DNA from: Sulfitobacter sp.
GTDB taxonomy: Bacteria > Pseudomonadota > Alphaproteobacteria > Rhodobacterales > Rhodobacteraceae
NCBI GenBank assembly: GCA_024636395.1
Contig: JAGXHD010000182.1
Span: 1 to 15,050, forward strand
Direction of reading: 5' to 3'
DNA: 15,050 nucleotides
In this document: in pieces, positions 8,068-14,352 of the stretch
How the letters are laid out: every line of letters begins with the position of its first letter
Position numbering within the stretch: the first letter of the stretch is position 1
Notes under the pieces: generated by a model
The model's database searches: none
What the model saw: only the letters and a program-made list of their open reading frames with translations
What the model was told of the DNA's origin: nothing
Position numbers and translations under genes: made by a program

Positions 8068-8859
8068 ATGGATCACTTTGACGCCGAGGGGGAAGGGAAG
8101 GACCGGAACTTCGTCACGGCGCTCGCGCGCGGCCTCGAGATTTTGCGCTGTTTCCGGCGTGATGATTTGACCCTGACAAACAGCGATTTTTCAGAGCGGA
8201 CAGGCTTGCCCAAAGCGACGATTTCGCGGCTTACCCACACGCTTTGCGAGCTTGATTATCTGGTCGCCGACACTCGCGTGGGGACCTATCGGCTGAGTGC
8301 GGGTGTACTACGGCTCGGCTTCAGCCGACTGGCGGCGATGGACATGCGCGACCGGGCCAAGCATGAGATGCATGCGCTGAGGATGGAGGGGCCTAATCCC
8401 TTCGTGACTGTCGCCCTCGGCGAGCAGCACCGCACGGAAGTGATTTATCTCGCGACCGACAGCTCTACCGAAGGTGTGACGTTGCTGGTACGCGTGGGCT
8501 CGCGGCTGCCGCTGTTCCATTCCGCGATCGGCAAGGCGATCCTTGCGGTCACGCCAGCGGACCGCTGTGAACAGATCTTCGGCTTTGCCCGCATGGAAGG
8601 ACCGGAGTTCGAAGAGCAAGCGCGCGCCATTCACAAGGAGGCGGTGAGCGAATATGCCGCCAAAGGCTATTGTACCGGTTACGGCAATTGGCGCTCGGAT
8701 GTGAATGGCATTGCGGTGCCGGTGCACTCGCTCAGCGACGGACGGGTGTATGGACTTAACGTGGGTGGGCCCTCCTATCGCGTAAAGACCAAGCAGCTCG
8801 AGACGATTTATGCCGCCCGCCTGCTGAAGGTCGCCGAAGCACTGAGCATCAAGCAGTAG
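8068..8859 (+). CDS. IclR-family transcriptional regulator
   Basis: This 263-residue IclR-type regulator has an N-terminal winged helix-turn-helix (about residues 15-78): TALARGLEILRCF, the recognition helix around LPKATISRLTHTL, and the wing GTYRLSAGVLRLG. The effector-binding domain runs from about 90 to the end (VRVGSRLPLFHSAIGKAILA, YCTGYGNWRSDVNGIAVPV). IclR proteins usually control aromatic or organic-acid catabolic genes and bind 15-20 bp palindromes as dimers. The start, 3 bases after the kinase stop, has GAGGG at 8057-8061. It is probably co-transcribed as the last gene of the catabolic operon and may act on that operon's promoter (outside the window), on the transporter promoter, or both. 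Palindromes directly downstream (8909-8936) are candidate sites. Confidence 0.93.
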   Translation: MDHFDAEGEGKDRNFVTALARGLEILRCFRRDDLTLTNSDFSERTGLPKATISRLTHTLCELDYLVADTRVGTYRLSAGVLRLGFSRLAAMDMRDRAKHEMHALRMEGPNPFVTVALGEQHRTEVIYLATDSSTEGVTLLVRVGSRLPLFHSAIGKAILAVTPADRCEQIFGFARMEGPEFEEQARAIHKEAVSEYAAKGYCTGYGNWRSDVNGIAVPVHSLSDGRVYGLNVGGPSYRVKTKQLETIYAARLLKVAEALSIKQ

Positions 8860-8908
8860 GTCGCCTCGCCGGATTCGTTCGCGGTTCAAATCAGAGAGCG
8901 GTCATCTG

Positions 8909-8936
8909 TTCCGCATAGCGGAATACAGAGCTCTGT
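8909..8936. promoter_or_regulatory. Two adjacent perfect palindromes, candidate IclR-type operator
   Basis: TTCCGCATAGCGGAA (8909-8923) is a perfect 6-bp inverted repeat around ATA, the size and type of site bound by IclR-family dimers. One base later ACAGAGCTCTGT (8925-8936) is a second perfect palindrome of 6-bp arms. They lie 50-77 bases downstream of the IclR gene and about 340 bases before the binding-protein start. Operator function is inferred from position and symmetry only. Confidence 0.45.
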
Positions 8937-8994
8937 CTAACGGCCTCTTGCGGATAGAAATTCCCGATTTTTCAGGAAATCTTTGGGCTACCCA

Positions 8995-9008
8995 TGCGTA
9001 CGTTCGCA
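8995..9008. promoter_or_regulatory. Imperfect palindrome, possible secondary regulator site
   Basis: TGCGTACGTTCGCA is symmetric at 12 of 14 bases. It shares the TTCGCA/TGCG character of some IclR-family sites but differs from the perfect site at 8909-8923. A short symmetric stretch like this can occur by chance. Confidence 0.2.
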
Positions 9009-9112
9009 ACCGGAGGTCACGCTGACCAAACGTCATCTTTCCTCCCTCTAGGCACGAGAGCTATCAATGTAATCAGATGGTTAGATATCTTCTGACAGCA
9101 ATAAGCGCCGCA

Positions 9113-9136
9113 AGGCCGGGTAATCGGCCCCGGCCT
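9113..9136 (+). other. GC-rich hairpin in the leader of the transporter operon
   Basis: AGGCCGGG (9113-9120) and CCCGGCCT (9129-9136) pair perfectly around an 8-base loop. No T-run follows, so it is not a standard terminator. If it lies upstream of the promoter it may be a Rho-dependent end signal for the catabolic operon or just DNA symmetry. Confidence 0.35.
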
Positions 9137-9184
9137 AGGCTCCACGCACCGGCCAAAACCATTTCCGGGCGTTTATCACAGTAC

Positions 9185-9214
9185 TTGACTTACGTGGGGG
9201 GTGTGCAACTCTAC
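9185..9214 (+). promoter_or_regulatory. Possible sigma-70-type promoter of the transporter operon
   Basis: TTGACT (9185-9190) is a good -35 hexamer for alphaproteobacteria. The region 17-18 bases downstream (ACTCTAC, about 9208-9214) is a poor -10, as is common in this group. It is about 60-90 bases before ATG 9277, a normal leader length. The call rests mostly on the -35 match. Confidence 0.35.
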
Positions 9215-9264
9215 TTCCGGTAGCCCATTTGAGAATGATCGCATAACCGCGGCGGGCTGTCCTT

Positions 9265-9270
9265 GGGAGG
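9265..9270 (+). promoter_or_regulatory. Ribosome binding site of the substrate-binding protein
   Basis: GGGAGG ends 6 bases before ATG 9277 and is followed by AACAAA. This strong site fits the high expression expected for a periplasmic binding protein. Confidence 0.75.
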
Positions 9271-9276
9271 AACAAA

Positions 9277-10521
9277 ATGAAGAATATCACAAAACTCGGT
9301 GCGGTCTCCGCACTCTCACTGATTATAGGTGCTGGCTCCGCGTTTGCCGATACCATCAAGATCGGCTTTATTGATCCGCTGTCCGGCCCCTTTGCCAGCA
9401 CCGGCACAAACGGTCTGCACCAGTTTGAATTTGCAGCCGACTACATGGTAAATGATAAAGGCGGCGTTCTGGACGGCGACACCTTTGAAATCGTTTCGTT
9501 CGACAACAAGACCAGCCCGAAAGAATCGCTGATCCAGTTGCAGGTCGCGATTGACCAGGGCATTCGCTATATCGTGCAGGGCAATGGCTCGGCTGTGGCG
9601 CTGGCCCTGACCGAAGCGGTCGACAAGCACAACCGCCGCAACCCCGATAGCCGCGTATTGTTTCTGAACTATGCGGCCGTGGACCCTGCGCTGACCAACG
9701 AGCAGTGTAACTTCTGGCACTTCCGTTTTGACGCTAACGCCGACATGAAAATGGACGCTATGTCCGATGTGATCGCGAAAGATGAGAGCATCAAGAAGGT
9801 CTATGTGATCGGTCAGGACTATTCGTTTGGTAAGGCCGTAGCCGATGCCGCGGTCAGCATGTTGGGCGAAAAGCGCCCCGACATCGAGATCGTCGGCAAC
9901 GAGCTGCACCCCATCGGCAAGGTGAAGGACTTCACCCCCTACTCACGCAAGATCGTGGCGTCGGGCGCGGATGCCGTTATCACCGGCAACTGGGGCGCTG
10001 ATATGCTGGGCCTTGGTAAATCTATCATCGAGAACGGCTTTACCGGCCCGATCTACACCTACTACGGTGCAGGCTCCGGCATGACGGGCGCGTTCGGCGA
10101 GACCGGCAAAGGTGCGATCCGCCTTGTCTCAGAAGGGATCGTGAACCCGCCACCGACCGAGGAAGCATCGGCCTACTACCAGGCGTTCCAGGCCAAGTAT
10201 CCTGATGGCAACATCGACCAGACCCGCATCTCCAACACTGTCGGCATGCTGGCGGAAGCGATCAAGGCAGCGGGAACGGCAGATGACGTCGTGGCTGTGG
10301 CGACCGCGCTCAAAGGAATGGAATACCAGACGATTTGGGGTTCCAAAGTGATGATGCGTGCCGAAGACCATCAGGCGATCCAGAACATCAACATTCTGAA
10401 CCACACGGACGAAGGCGTGACTTTCCCGTTCGACGGCTCCACCTTTGGTGTCGTATCGGAACAGACCGTCGAAATGGCATCGGCCGATGCGCCGACGACC
10501 TGCGAGATGCAGCGCCCGTAA
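9277..10521 (+). CDS. ABC transporter periplasmic substrate-binding protein, branched-chain amino acid (LivK) type
   Basis: This 414-residue binding protein captures a small ligand in the periplasm and delivers it to the permeases encoded downstream. Residues 1-24 form a Sec signal peptide with a charged start (MKNITK), a hydrophobic core and a SAFA|DT cleavage site after Ala24. The mature protein begins with IKIGFIDPLSGPFASTGTNG, the typical LivK/HAAT-family N-terminus, and contains VQGNGSAVALALTEAV and VYVIGQDYSFGKAV. Two cysteines (144 and 409) are the only ones seen and could form a disulfide. LivK-type proteins bind not only leucine/valine but also aromatic acids, amides, short acids and other organic acids, so the ligand is open. 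Placement beside a beta-oxidation operon suggests an acid or ester-derived substrate. Confidence 0.93.
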   Translation: MKNITKLGAVSALSLIIGAGSAFADTIKIGFIDPLSGPFASTGTNGLHQFEFAADYMVNDKGGVLDGDTFEIVSFDNKTSPKESLIQLQVAIDQGIRYIVQGNGSAVALALTEAVDKHNRRNPDSRVLFLNYAAVDPALTNEQCNFWHFRFDANADMKMDAMSDVIAKDESIKKVYVIGQDYSFGKAVADAAVSMLGEKRPDIEIVGNELHPIGKVKDFTPYSRKIVASGADAVITGNWGADMLGLGKSIIENGFTGPIYTYYGAGSGMTGAFGETGKGAIRLVSEGIVNPPPTEEASAYYQAFQAKYPDGNIDQTRISNTVGMLAEAIKAAGTADDVVAVATALKGMEYQTIWGSKVMMRAEDHQAIQNINILNHTDEGVTFPFDGSTFGVVSEQTVEMASADAPTTCEMQRP

Positions 10522-10537
10522 AAGCGCTACAGATTCA

Positions 10538-10565
10538 GCCTGCCCTCCGGTGACGGAGGGCAGGC
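10538..10565 (+). terminator. Strong stem-loop between binding protein and permease genes
   Basis: GCCTGCCCTCCG (10538-10549) and CGGAGGGCAGGC (10554-10565) form a perfect 12-bp stem with a GTGA loop, 16 bases after the stop. The downstream tract GTTGCTTTAATT is only a partial T-run. It probably gives incomplete termination or protects the 3' end of the binding-protein mRNA, making that protein more abundant than the membrane parts. Confidence 0.75.
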
Positions 10566-10602
10566 GTTGCTTTAATTCACCATCATTCTGCTGGAGGGGC
10601 CA

Positions 10603-11559
10603 ATGGACCTTATTCTCGTCAATTTGATCGACGGGCTCGTGACAGGACTGCTCTTGTTTATGTTGTCCGCTGGCCTGACCCTTATTTTTTCGATGATGGG
10701 CGTGCTGAATTTTGCCCACGCCAGCTTCTATATGCTTGGCGCCTACTTTGCCTATTCCATCAGTTTGGCGCTTGGGTTCTGGATGGGGCTGTTGGTTGCG
10801 CCGCTTATCGTGGGCCTCGCCGGTGCCGCGGTCGAGCGCTATGGACTGCGGCGGGTGCATCAATACGGTCATGTTCCTGAGCTGATCTTCACGTTCGGTC
10901 TGGCCCTGCTGATCGAGGAGCTGGTGCAGTTCGTCTGGGGAAAAAACCAGATGGCTTATTCCGTACCAGATGTTCTGAATTTTACAGCTTTCGCCATCTC
11001 CGGCAATTCGATCCCCGCCTATAAGATCTTTATGATCTTCATCTCCGTCGGTATCTTCATCGGACTGCTCTACGTGTTGACGAAAACACGCGTGGGCATG
11101 ATCATTCAGGCTGCCCTCAGCTATCCGCGCACGGTCGAAGCCTTGGGCCATAACGTGCCGCTGATCTTCATGGGGGTGTTTGGCGTTGGCACGGCCCTGG
11201 CCGGTGTGGCTGGTGTGATTGCGGGGCCGGTGCTGGGCACCTTTCCGGGCATGGCCTTCGTCCTCGGTTCCATCGTTTTCGTGACGATCGTGATCGGGGG
11301 GCTTGGCTCCCTGTGGGGTGCTTTGTTCGCATCCTTGCTCATCGGCTGGATGACCACATTCGCCAAAGCGTACAACATTGAGATGTCCAATATTCTCAAC
11401 GGTCTCGGAATCGCTACGCCGGAAAACCTGGACGAAAGCCTGTTTCGGGATTTCTGGAGCCTGACCAGTCCGCAGATCGCCGACATTCTCCCCTATATCC
11501 TGATGGTACTGATCCTGATCTTCCGCCCCGCAGGACTTTTCGGAAAGCGCAGCTCATGA
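10603..11559 (+). CDS. livH: ABC transporter inner-membrane permease, LivH type
   Basis: This 318-residue polytopic membrane protein is one of the two permease subunits of a LivHMGF-type importer. The N-terminus (LVNLIDGLVTGLLLFMLSAG, then LIFSMMGVLNFAHASFYMLG) is the highly conserved LivH signature, and several hydrophobic segments follow to the C-terminal PYILMVLILIFRPAGLFG. IGGLGSLWGALFASLLIG is the cytoplasmic loop expected to dock on the ATPases. GGAGGGG at 10593-10599 precedes ATG 10603. The stop overlaps the next start as ATGA (11556-11559), so it is coupled to the second permease. The symbol denotes the family; amino acids may not be the real cargo. Confidence 0.93.
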   Translation: MDLILVNLIDGLVTGLLLFMLSAGLTLIFSMMGVLNFAHASFYMLGAYFAYSISLALGFWMGLLVAPLIVGLAGAAVERYGLRRVHQYGHVPELIFTFGLALLIEELVQFVWGKNQMAYSVPDVLNFTAFAISGNSIPAYKIFMIFISVGIFIGLLYVLTKTRVGMIIQAALSYPRTVEALGHNVPLIFMGVFGVGTALAGVAGVIAGPVLGTFPGMAFVLGSIVFVTIVIGGLGSLWGALFASLLIGWMTTFAKAYNIEMSNILNGLGIATPENLDESLFRDFWSLTSPQIADILPYILMVLILIFRPAGLFGKRSS

Positions 11560-12896
11560 GCAATTTCGATCCTAACACCGATATGCCCAGAGGCGCGCGT
11601 CCGGAGGAGCAGATCACTACTGATCCGTCCAAGCCTTCCGAGCGGATGCAGTTTCGTCTGATGCTGTTCAACTTGGCGCCGTGGATCATCGCCTCGCTGG
11701 TGCTGCTGCTGCTGCCGGCAGTGTTCACCAACAATTCCACGATCACGCTCATGAACCAGATGATGATCACCATCGTTTTTGCGCTGGCCTACAACATGCT
11801 GTTGGGACAAGGCGGGATGCTAAGCTTTGGTCATGCGGTCTATGCCGGTGTGGGCGGCTTTGCCTGTATGCACATAATGAATACATCGGATTTCTTCTCC
11901 AGCATTCCGCTTGTAATCTTGCCGTTTTTCGGTGGCCTGTTCGGCATGGGGCTGGCGATGATCGTCGGTTCCTTCTCCACCCGAAGCGCGGGCACCGTTT
12001 TTGCGATGATCTCGCTCGGTGTGGGGGAGCTGATCGCGGCATCCTCCGTCATCATCGTCGCGTTTTTCGGAGGCGAGGGCGGCGTCTCGGGCAACCGGAC
12101 CGATGCGCTGCCGTTTTTTGGAAACGAGTTCCTGCAACAGATCAACGTGTATTACCTCATCGCGGTGTGGACGATCATCTCTGCCGCCTTGATGTTCCTT
12201 TGGAGCCGCACGCCCGTCGGACGAATGGCCAACGCAGTGCGCGACAATCCTGAGCGGGCCGAATTCTTGGGCTACTCCGCCCGCTGGGTGCGCTTTTATA
12301 GCTTCGTTGCATCCGGGTTCTTCGCCGGCGTCTCCGGCGGTTTGTTTGCTATCAACTACGAGATCCTGACGGAAGAGAACCTCAATACTGCCTCCTCCGG
12401 CGTGATCCTGCTTGTGACCTTCCTCGGCGGCGTGGGCTTTTTCTTTGGCCCTATCATCGGGGCGGTGGTGTTTACCCTCGTCCAAACCGTGCTCAGCCTC
12501 CAGACAGAGCTCTGGGCTTTCTACGCAGGCTCGTTGTTTTTGGCGACGGTCATGTTCTTCCCGGGTGGTCTCGCTGGACTGATCATGATGCACGTGCCGG
12601 CCTTCAAGCTAGGCAAATCAAAGTTGCTGATCATACCTTATCTAAAGACATTGGTGCCGGCGGCCATCGGGATCCTTGCGGTTTGCGCTTTGGTCGAGAT
12701 GACGTTCCACTACCGGCACGCCGCGACGGGAGATCATGAAATGACCCTCTTCTGGACCACCTTCGACAGTCATACCGTCCTGCCCTGGCTTGTCGCAGCC
12801 GCAATCGCGGCAGTGGGTCTGGGGATTGCCCGTGCCACAGCGCCAAGTCTCAAGGAAGCCTGGAACGAAGCGAATACAAGAGGAGCGGCATCATGA
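11556..12896 (+). CDS. livM: ABC transporter inner-membrane permease, LivM type with C-terminal extension
   Basis: This 446-residue second permease pairs with LivH. A hydrophilic N-terminal stretch of about 40 residues precedes the first hydrophobic segment. The LivM core includes FALAYNMLLGQGGMLSFGHA, VRDNPERAEFLGYSARWVRF and LLVTFLGGVGFFFGPIIGA. The common LivM fold ends near PGGLAGL (about residue 345). Here about 100 further residues add two hydrophobic segments (about 366-386 and 409-429) and a soluble tail ending in KEAWNEANTRGAAS. Some proteobacterial LivM proteins and E. coli LivM (425 residues) are also long, so this is probably a subfamily form. It overlaps both neighbours by 4 bases (ATGA). 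Confidence 0.92.
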   Translation: MSNFDPNTDMPRGARPEEQITTDPSKPSERMQFRLMLFNLAPWIIASLVLLLLPAVFTNNSTITLMNQMMITIVFALAYNMLLGQGGMLSFGHAVYAGVGGFACMHIMNTSDFFSSIPLVILPFFGGLFGMGLAMIVGSFSTRSAGTVFAMISLGVGELIAASSVIIVAFFGGEGGVSGNRTDALPFFGNEFLQQINVYYLIAVWTIISAALMFLWSRTPVGRMANAVRDNPERAEFLGYSARWVRFYSFVASGFFAGVSGGLFAINYEILTEENLNTASSGVILLVTFLGGVGFFFGPIIGAVVFTLVQTVLSLQTELWAFYAGSLFLATVMFFPGGLAGLIMMHVPAFKLGKSKLLIIPYLKTLVPAAIGILAVCALVEMTFHYRHAATGDHEMTLFWTTFDSHTVLPWLVAAAIAAVGLGIARATAPSLKEAWNEANTRGAAS

Positions 12897-13654
12897 GTGT
12901 ACCCGCGCTGGAGTTGACCGGCCTCAAGAAGAGCTTCGGAAAGGCCGAGATCATTCGTGGCATCGACCTGTCGATCGGCAAGGCAGAGCGGCACGCGATC
13001 ATCGGCCCGAACGGGGCCGGCAAATCGACGCTGTTCAATCTGATTACCGCGCGGTTCGCGCCCACGGCGGGCACAGTCAAGTTGCACGGTGAAGATCTGG
13101 CCGGGCTGGAGCCCTACCAGATCAACCGCAAAGGTCTGAGCCGTTCTTTCCAGATCACCAATATTTTCCCGGCCATGACAGTGTTCGAAAATGTCCGCTG
13201 CGCGCTTTTGTGGGCGCAGGGCTATAAATACAGCTTCTGGAATTTGGTGAACCGTTCAAGCGCATTGACGGAAGGAGCCGACGAAATCTTAGATCAGATC
13301 AATCTGCTGGGGCGCCGTAATCTGCCTGCCGGGACGCTCAGCTACGCCGAGCAACGCGCGCTCGAAATCGGGATCACCATCGCGGGTGGTGCGAATGTCA
13401 TCATGCTGGATGAGCCCACGGCAGGCATGTCCAACACCGAGACAGATTACATCATGGATCTCATAATGCGCGTGACAGAGGGCAAGACCCTCATCATGGT
13501 CGAGCATGACATGGGTGTGGTGTTCGGGCTCGCCGACCGGATCAGCGTTCTGGTTTACGGCGAAATCCTCGCGACCGGAAAACCGGAGGACGTACGCGCG
13601 GACCGCAAGGTACAAGAAGCCTATCTGGGCGCTGCACTGGAGGCAGAACATTGA
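12893..13654 (+). CDS. livG: ABC transporter ATP-binding protein, LivG type
   Basis: This 253-residue cytoplasmic ATPase would power the importer together with the next gene product. Walker A GPNGAGKST is at residues 38-46 with Lys44. The signature region reads LSYAEQR (149-155) instead of LSxGQ. Walker B VIMLDEPTAGMS has Asp173 and catalytic Glu174, and the switch histidine is His205 in MVEHDMGVVFGLADRI. It contains the long insertion typical of LivG between Walker A and the signature (RSFQITNIFPAMTVFENVRCALL). AGGAG at 12881-12885 lies 7 bases before ATG 12893. The start and stop both overlap neighbours by 4 bases. All ATP-hydrolysis residues that I can place are present. Confidence 0.94.
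   Translation: MSVPALELTGLKKSFGKAEIIRGIDLSIGKAERHAIIGPNGAGKSTLFNLITARFAPTAGTVKLHGEDLAGLEPYQINRKGLSRSFQITNIFPAMTVFENVRCALLWAQGYKYSFWNLVNRSSALTEGADEILDQINLLGRRNLPAGTLSYAEQRALEIGITIAGGANVIMLDEPTAGMSNTETDYIMDLIMRVTEGKTLIMVEHDMGVVFGLADRISVLVYGEILATGKPEDVRADRKVQEAYLGAALEAEH
13639..13643 (+). promoter_or_regulatory. Ribosome binding site supporting a TTG start for the LivF-type gene
   Basis: GGAGG lies 7 bases before TTG 13651. That TTG overlaps the previous stop as TTGA and gives the conserved N-terminus MIEVTDMHAYYGKSHIL, so it is preferred over ATG 13669, which would remove part of the first beta strand. Confidence 0.6.
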
Positions 13655-14352
13655 TCGAAGTCACCGACATGCACGCCTATTACGGCAAATCCCACATCCT
13701 TCAGGGTGTGACCCTCAATGTGCAGGAGGGCGAGATCGTTGCCCTTTTGGGGCGTAACGGCGTTGGCCGTTCTACAACCTGCAAGGCAATTATGGGCGAG
13801 GTCGTCCCCCACGGATCCGTCAAGTTTCGCGGGCAGGAGATCGCGGGCAAGAAGGCTTACGAGGTCGCGAATTTAGGCATCGGATACGTGCCCGAGAACC
13901 GCGATATCTTCCCGGGGTTGACCACACGGCAGAACCTTACGCTGGGACTCAAACCTGGCCAGAAGGATGGCGCCGGGCGCTGGTCAATGCAGATGATGTT
14001 CGAGATGTTCGAAAACCTCGACCGGCGTGCGGACGTTGAAGCCTCCGTGCTGTCGGGCGGCGAGCAGCAGATGCTGACCATGTGCCGTACCTTGATGGGC
14101 GATCCTGATTTCGTGATGATCGACGAGCCGACCGAGGGCCTCAGCCCGCAGATGGTACAAAAGGTTGCCGAAGTGCTGAAGGCTATTGCGGAGAAGGGCA
14201 TCTCGACCCTGCTGGTCGAGCAAAAGCTCTCCATCGCGATGGACATCGCTGACCGGGTCTATGTGATGGGCCACGGTCAGGTTGTATTCGAGGGCACGCC
14301 AAAGGAATTGAAGGCCCGTGATGACGTGCGCAAGGAATGGCTGGAGGTCTAA
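13651..14352 (+). CDS. livF: ABC transporter ATP-binding protein, LivF type, with Walker A Lys-to-Arg change
   Basis: This 233-residue ATPase is the partner of the LivG-type protein. It starts at TTG 13651. Walker A reads GRNGVGRST (residues 34-42): Arg40 (codon CGT, 13768-13770) stands where nearly all ABC ATPases have lysine. The signature LSGGEQQ (134-140) and Walker B FVMIDEPTEGLSP with Asp158 and catalytic Glu159 are intact. The switch region is LLVEQKLSIAMDIADRV, with Gln in place of His, as is normal in LivF. I recall related proteobacterial LivF sequences with GRST, so the change is probably a subfamily trait rather than damage. The stop overlaps the next start as TAATG. Confidence 0.93.
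   Translation: MIEVTDMHAYYGKSHILQGVTLNVQEGEIVALLGRNGVGRSTTCKAIMGEVVPHGSVKFRGQEIAGKKAYEVANLGIGYVPENRDIFPGLTTRQNLTLGLKPGQKDGAGRWSMQMMFEMFENLDRRADVEASVLSGGEQQMLTMCRTLMGDPDFVMIDEPTEGLSPQMVQKVAEVLKAIAEKGISTLLVEQKLSIAMDIADRVYVMGHGQVVFEGTPKELKARDDVRKEWLEV

Larger units (their letters stand above)
8860..9276. other. 417-base regulatory gap between the IclR gene and the transporter operon
   Basis: No gene could be supported here on either strand. It is visibly more AT-rich than the genes around it. It contains two adjacent perfect palindromes (8909-8936), an imperfect palindrome at 8995-9008, an 8-bp GC-rich hairpin at 9113-9136, a -35-like hexamer at 9185-9190 and the ribosome binding site of the binding protein. 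No clear intrinsic terminator follows the IclR stop, so the upstream operon may read into this gap or end by Rho. Confidence 0.7.

Noticed and set aside
9073..9095. TCAGA...TCTGA inverted repeat and AGATATCT palindrome in the gap
   Set aside because: The two symmetric parts are short and not concentric, so they are not distinguishable from chance.
9135..9407. 90-residue minus-strand frame overlapping the gap and the binding-protein start
   Set aside because: It covers the ribosome binding site and signal peptide of the real gene and shows no motif; no divergent gene is supported.
10129..11151. 340-residue minus-strand open frame across the binding protein, stem-loop and LivH gene
   Set aside because: It reads through the strong intergenic stem-loop and two real genes and has low-complexity His/Gln/Asp composition.
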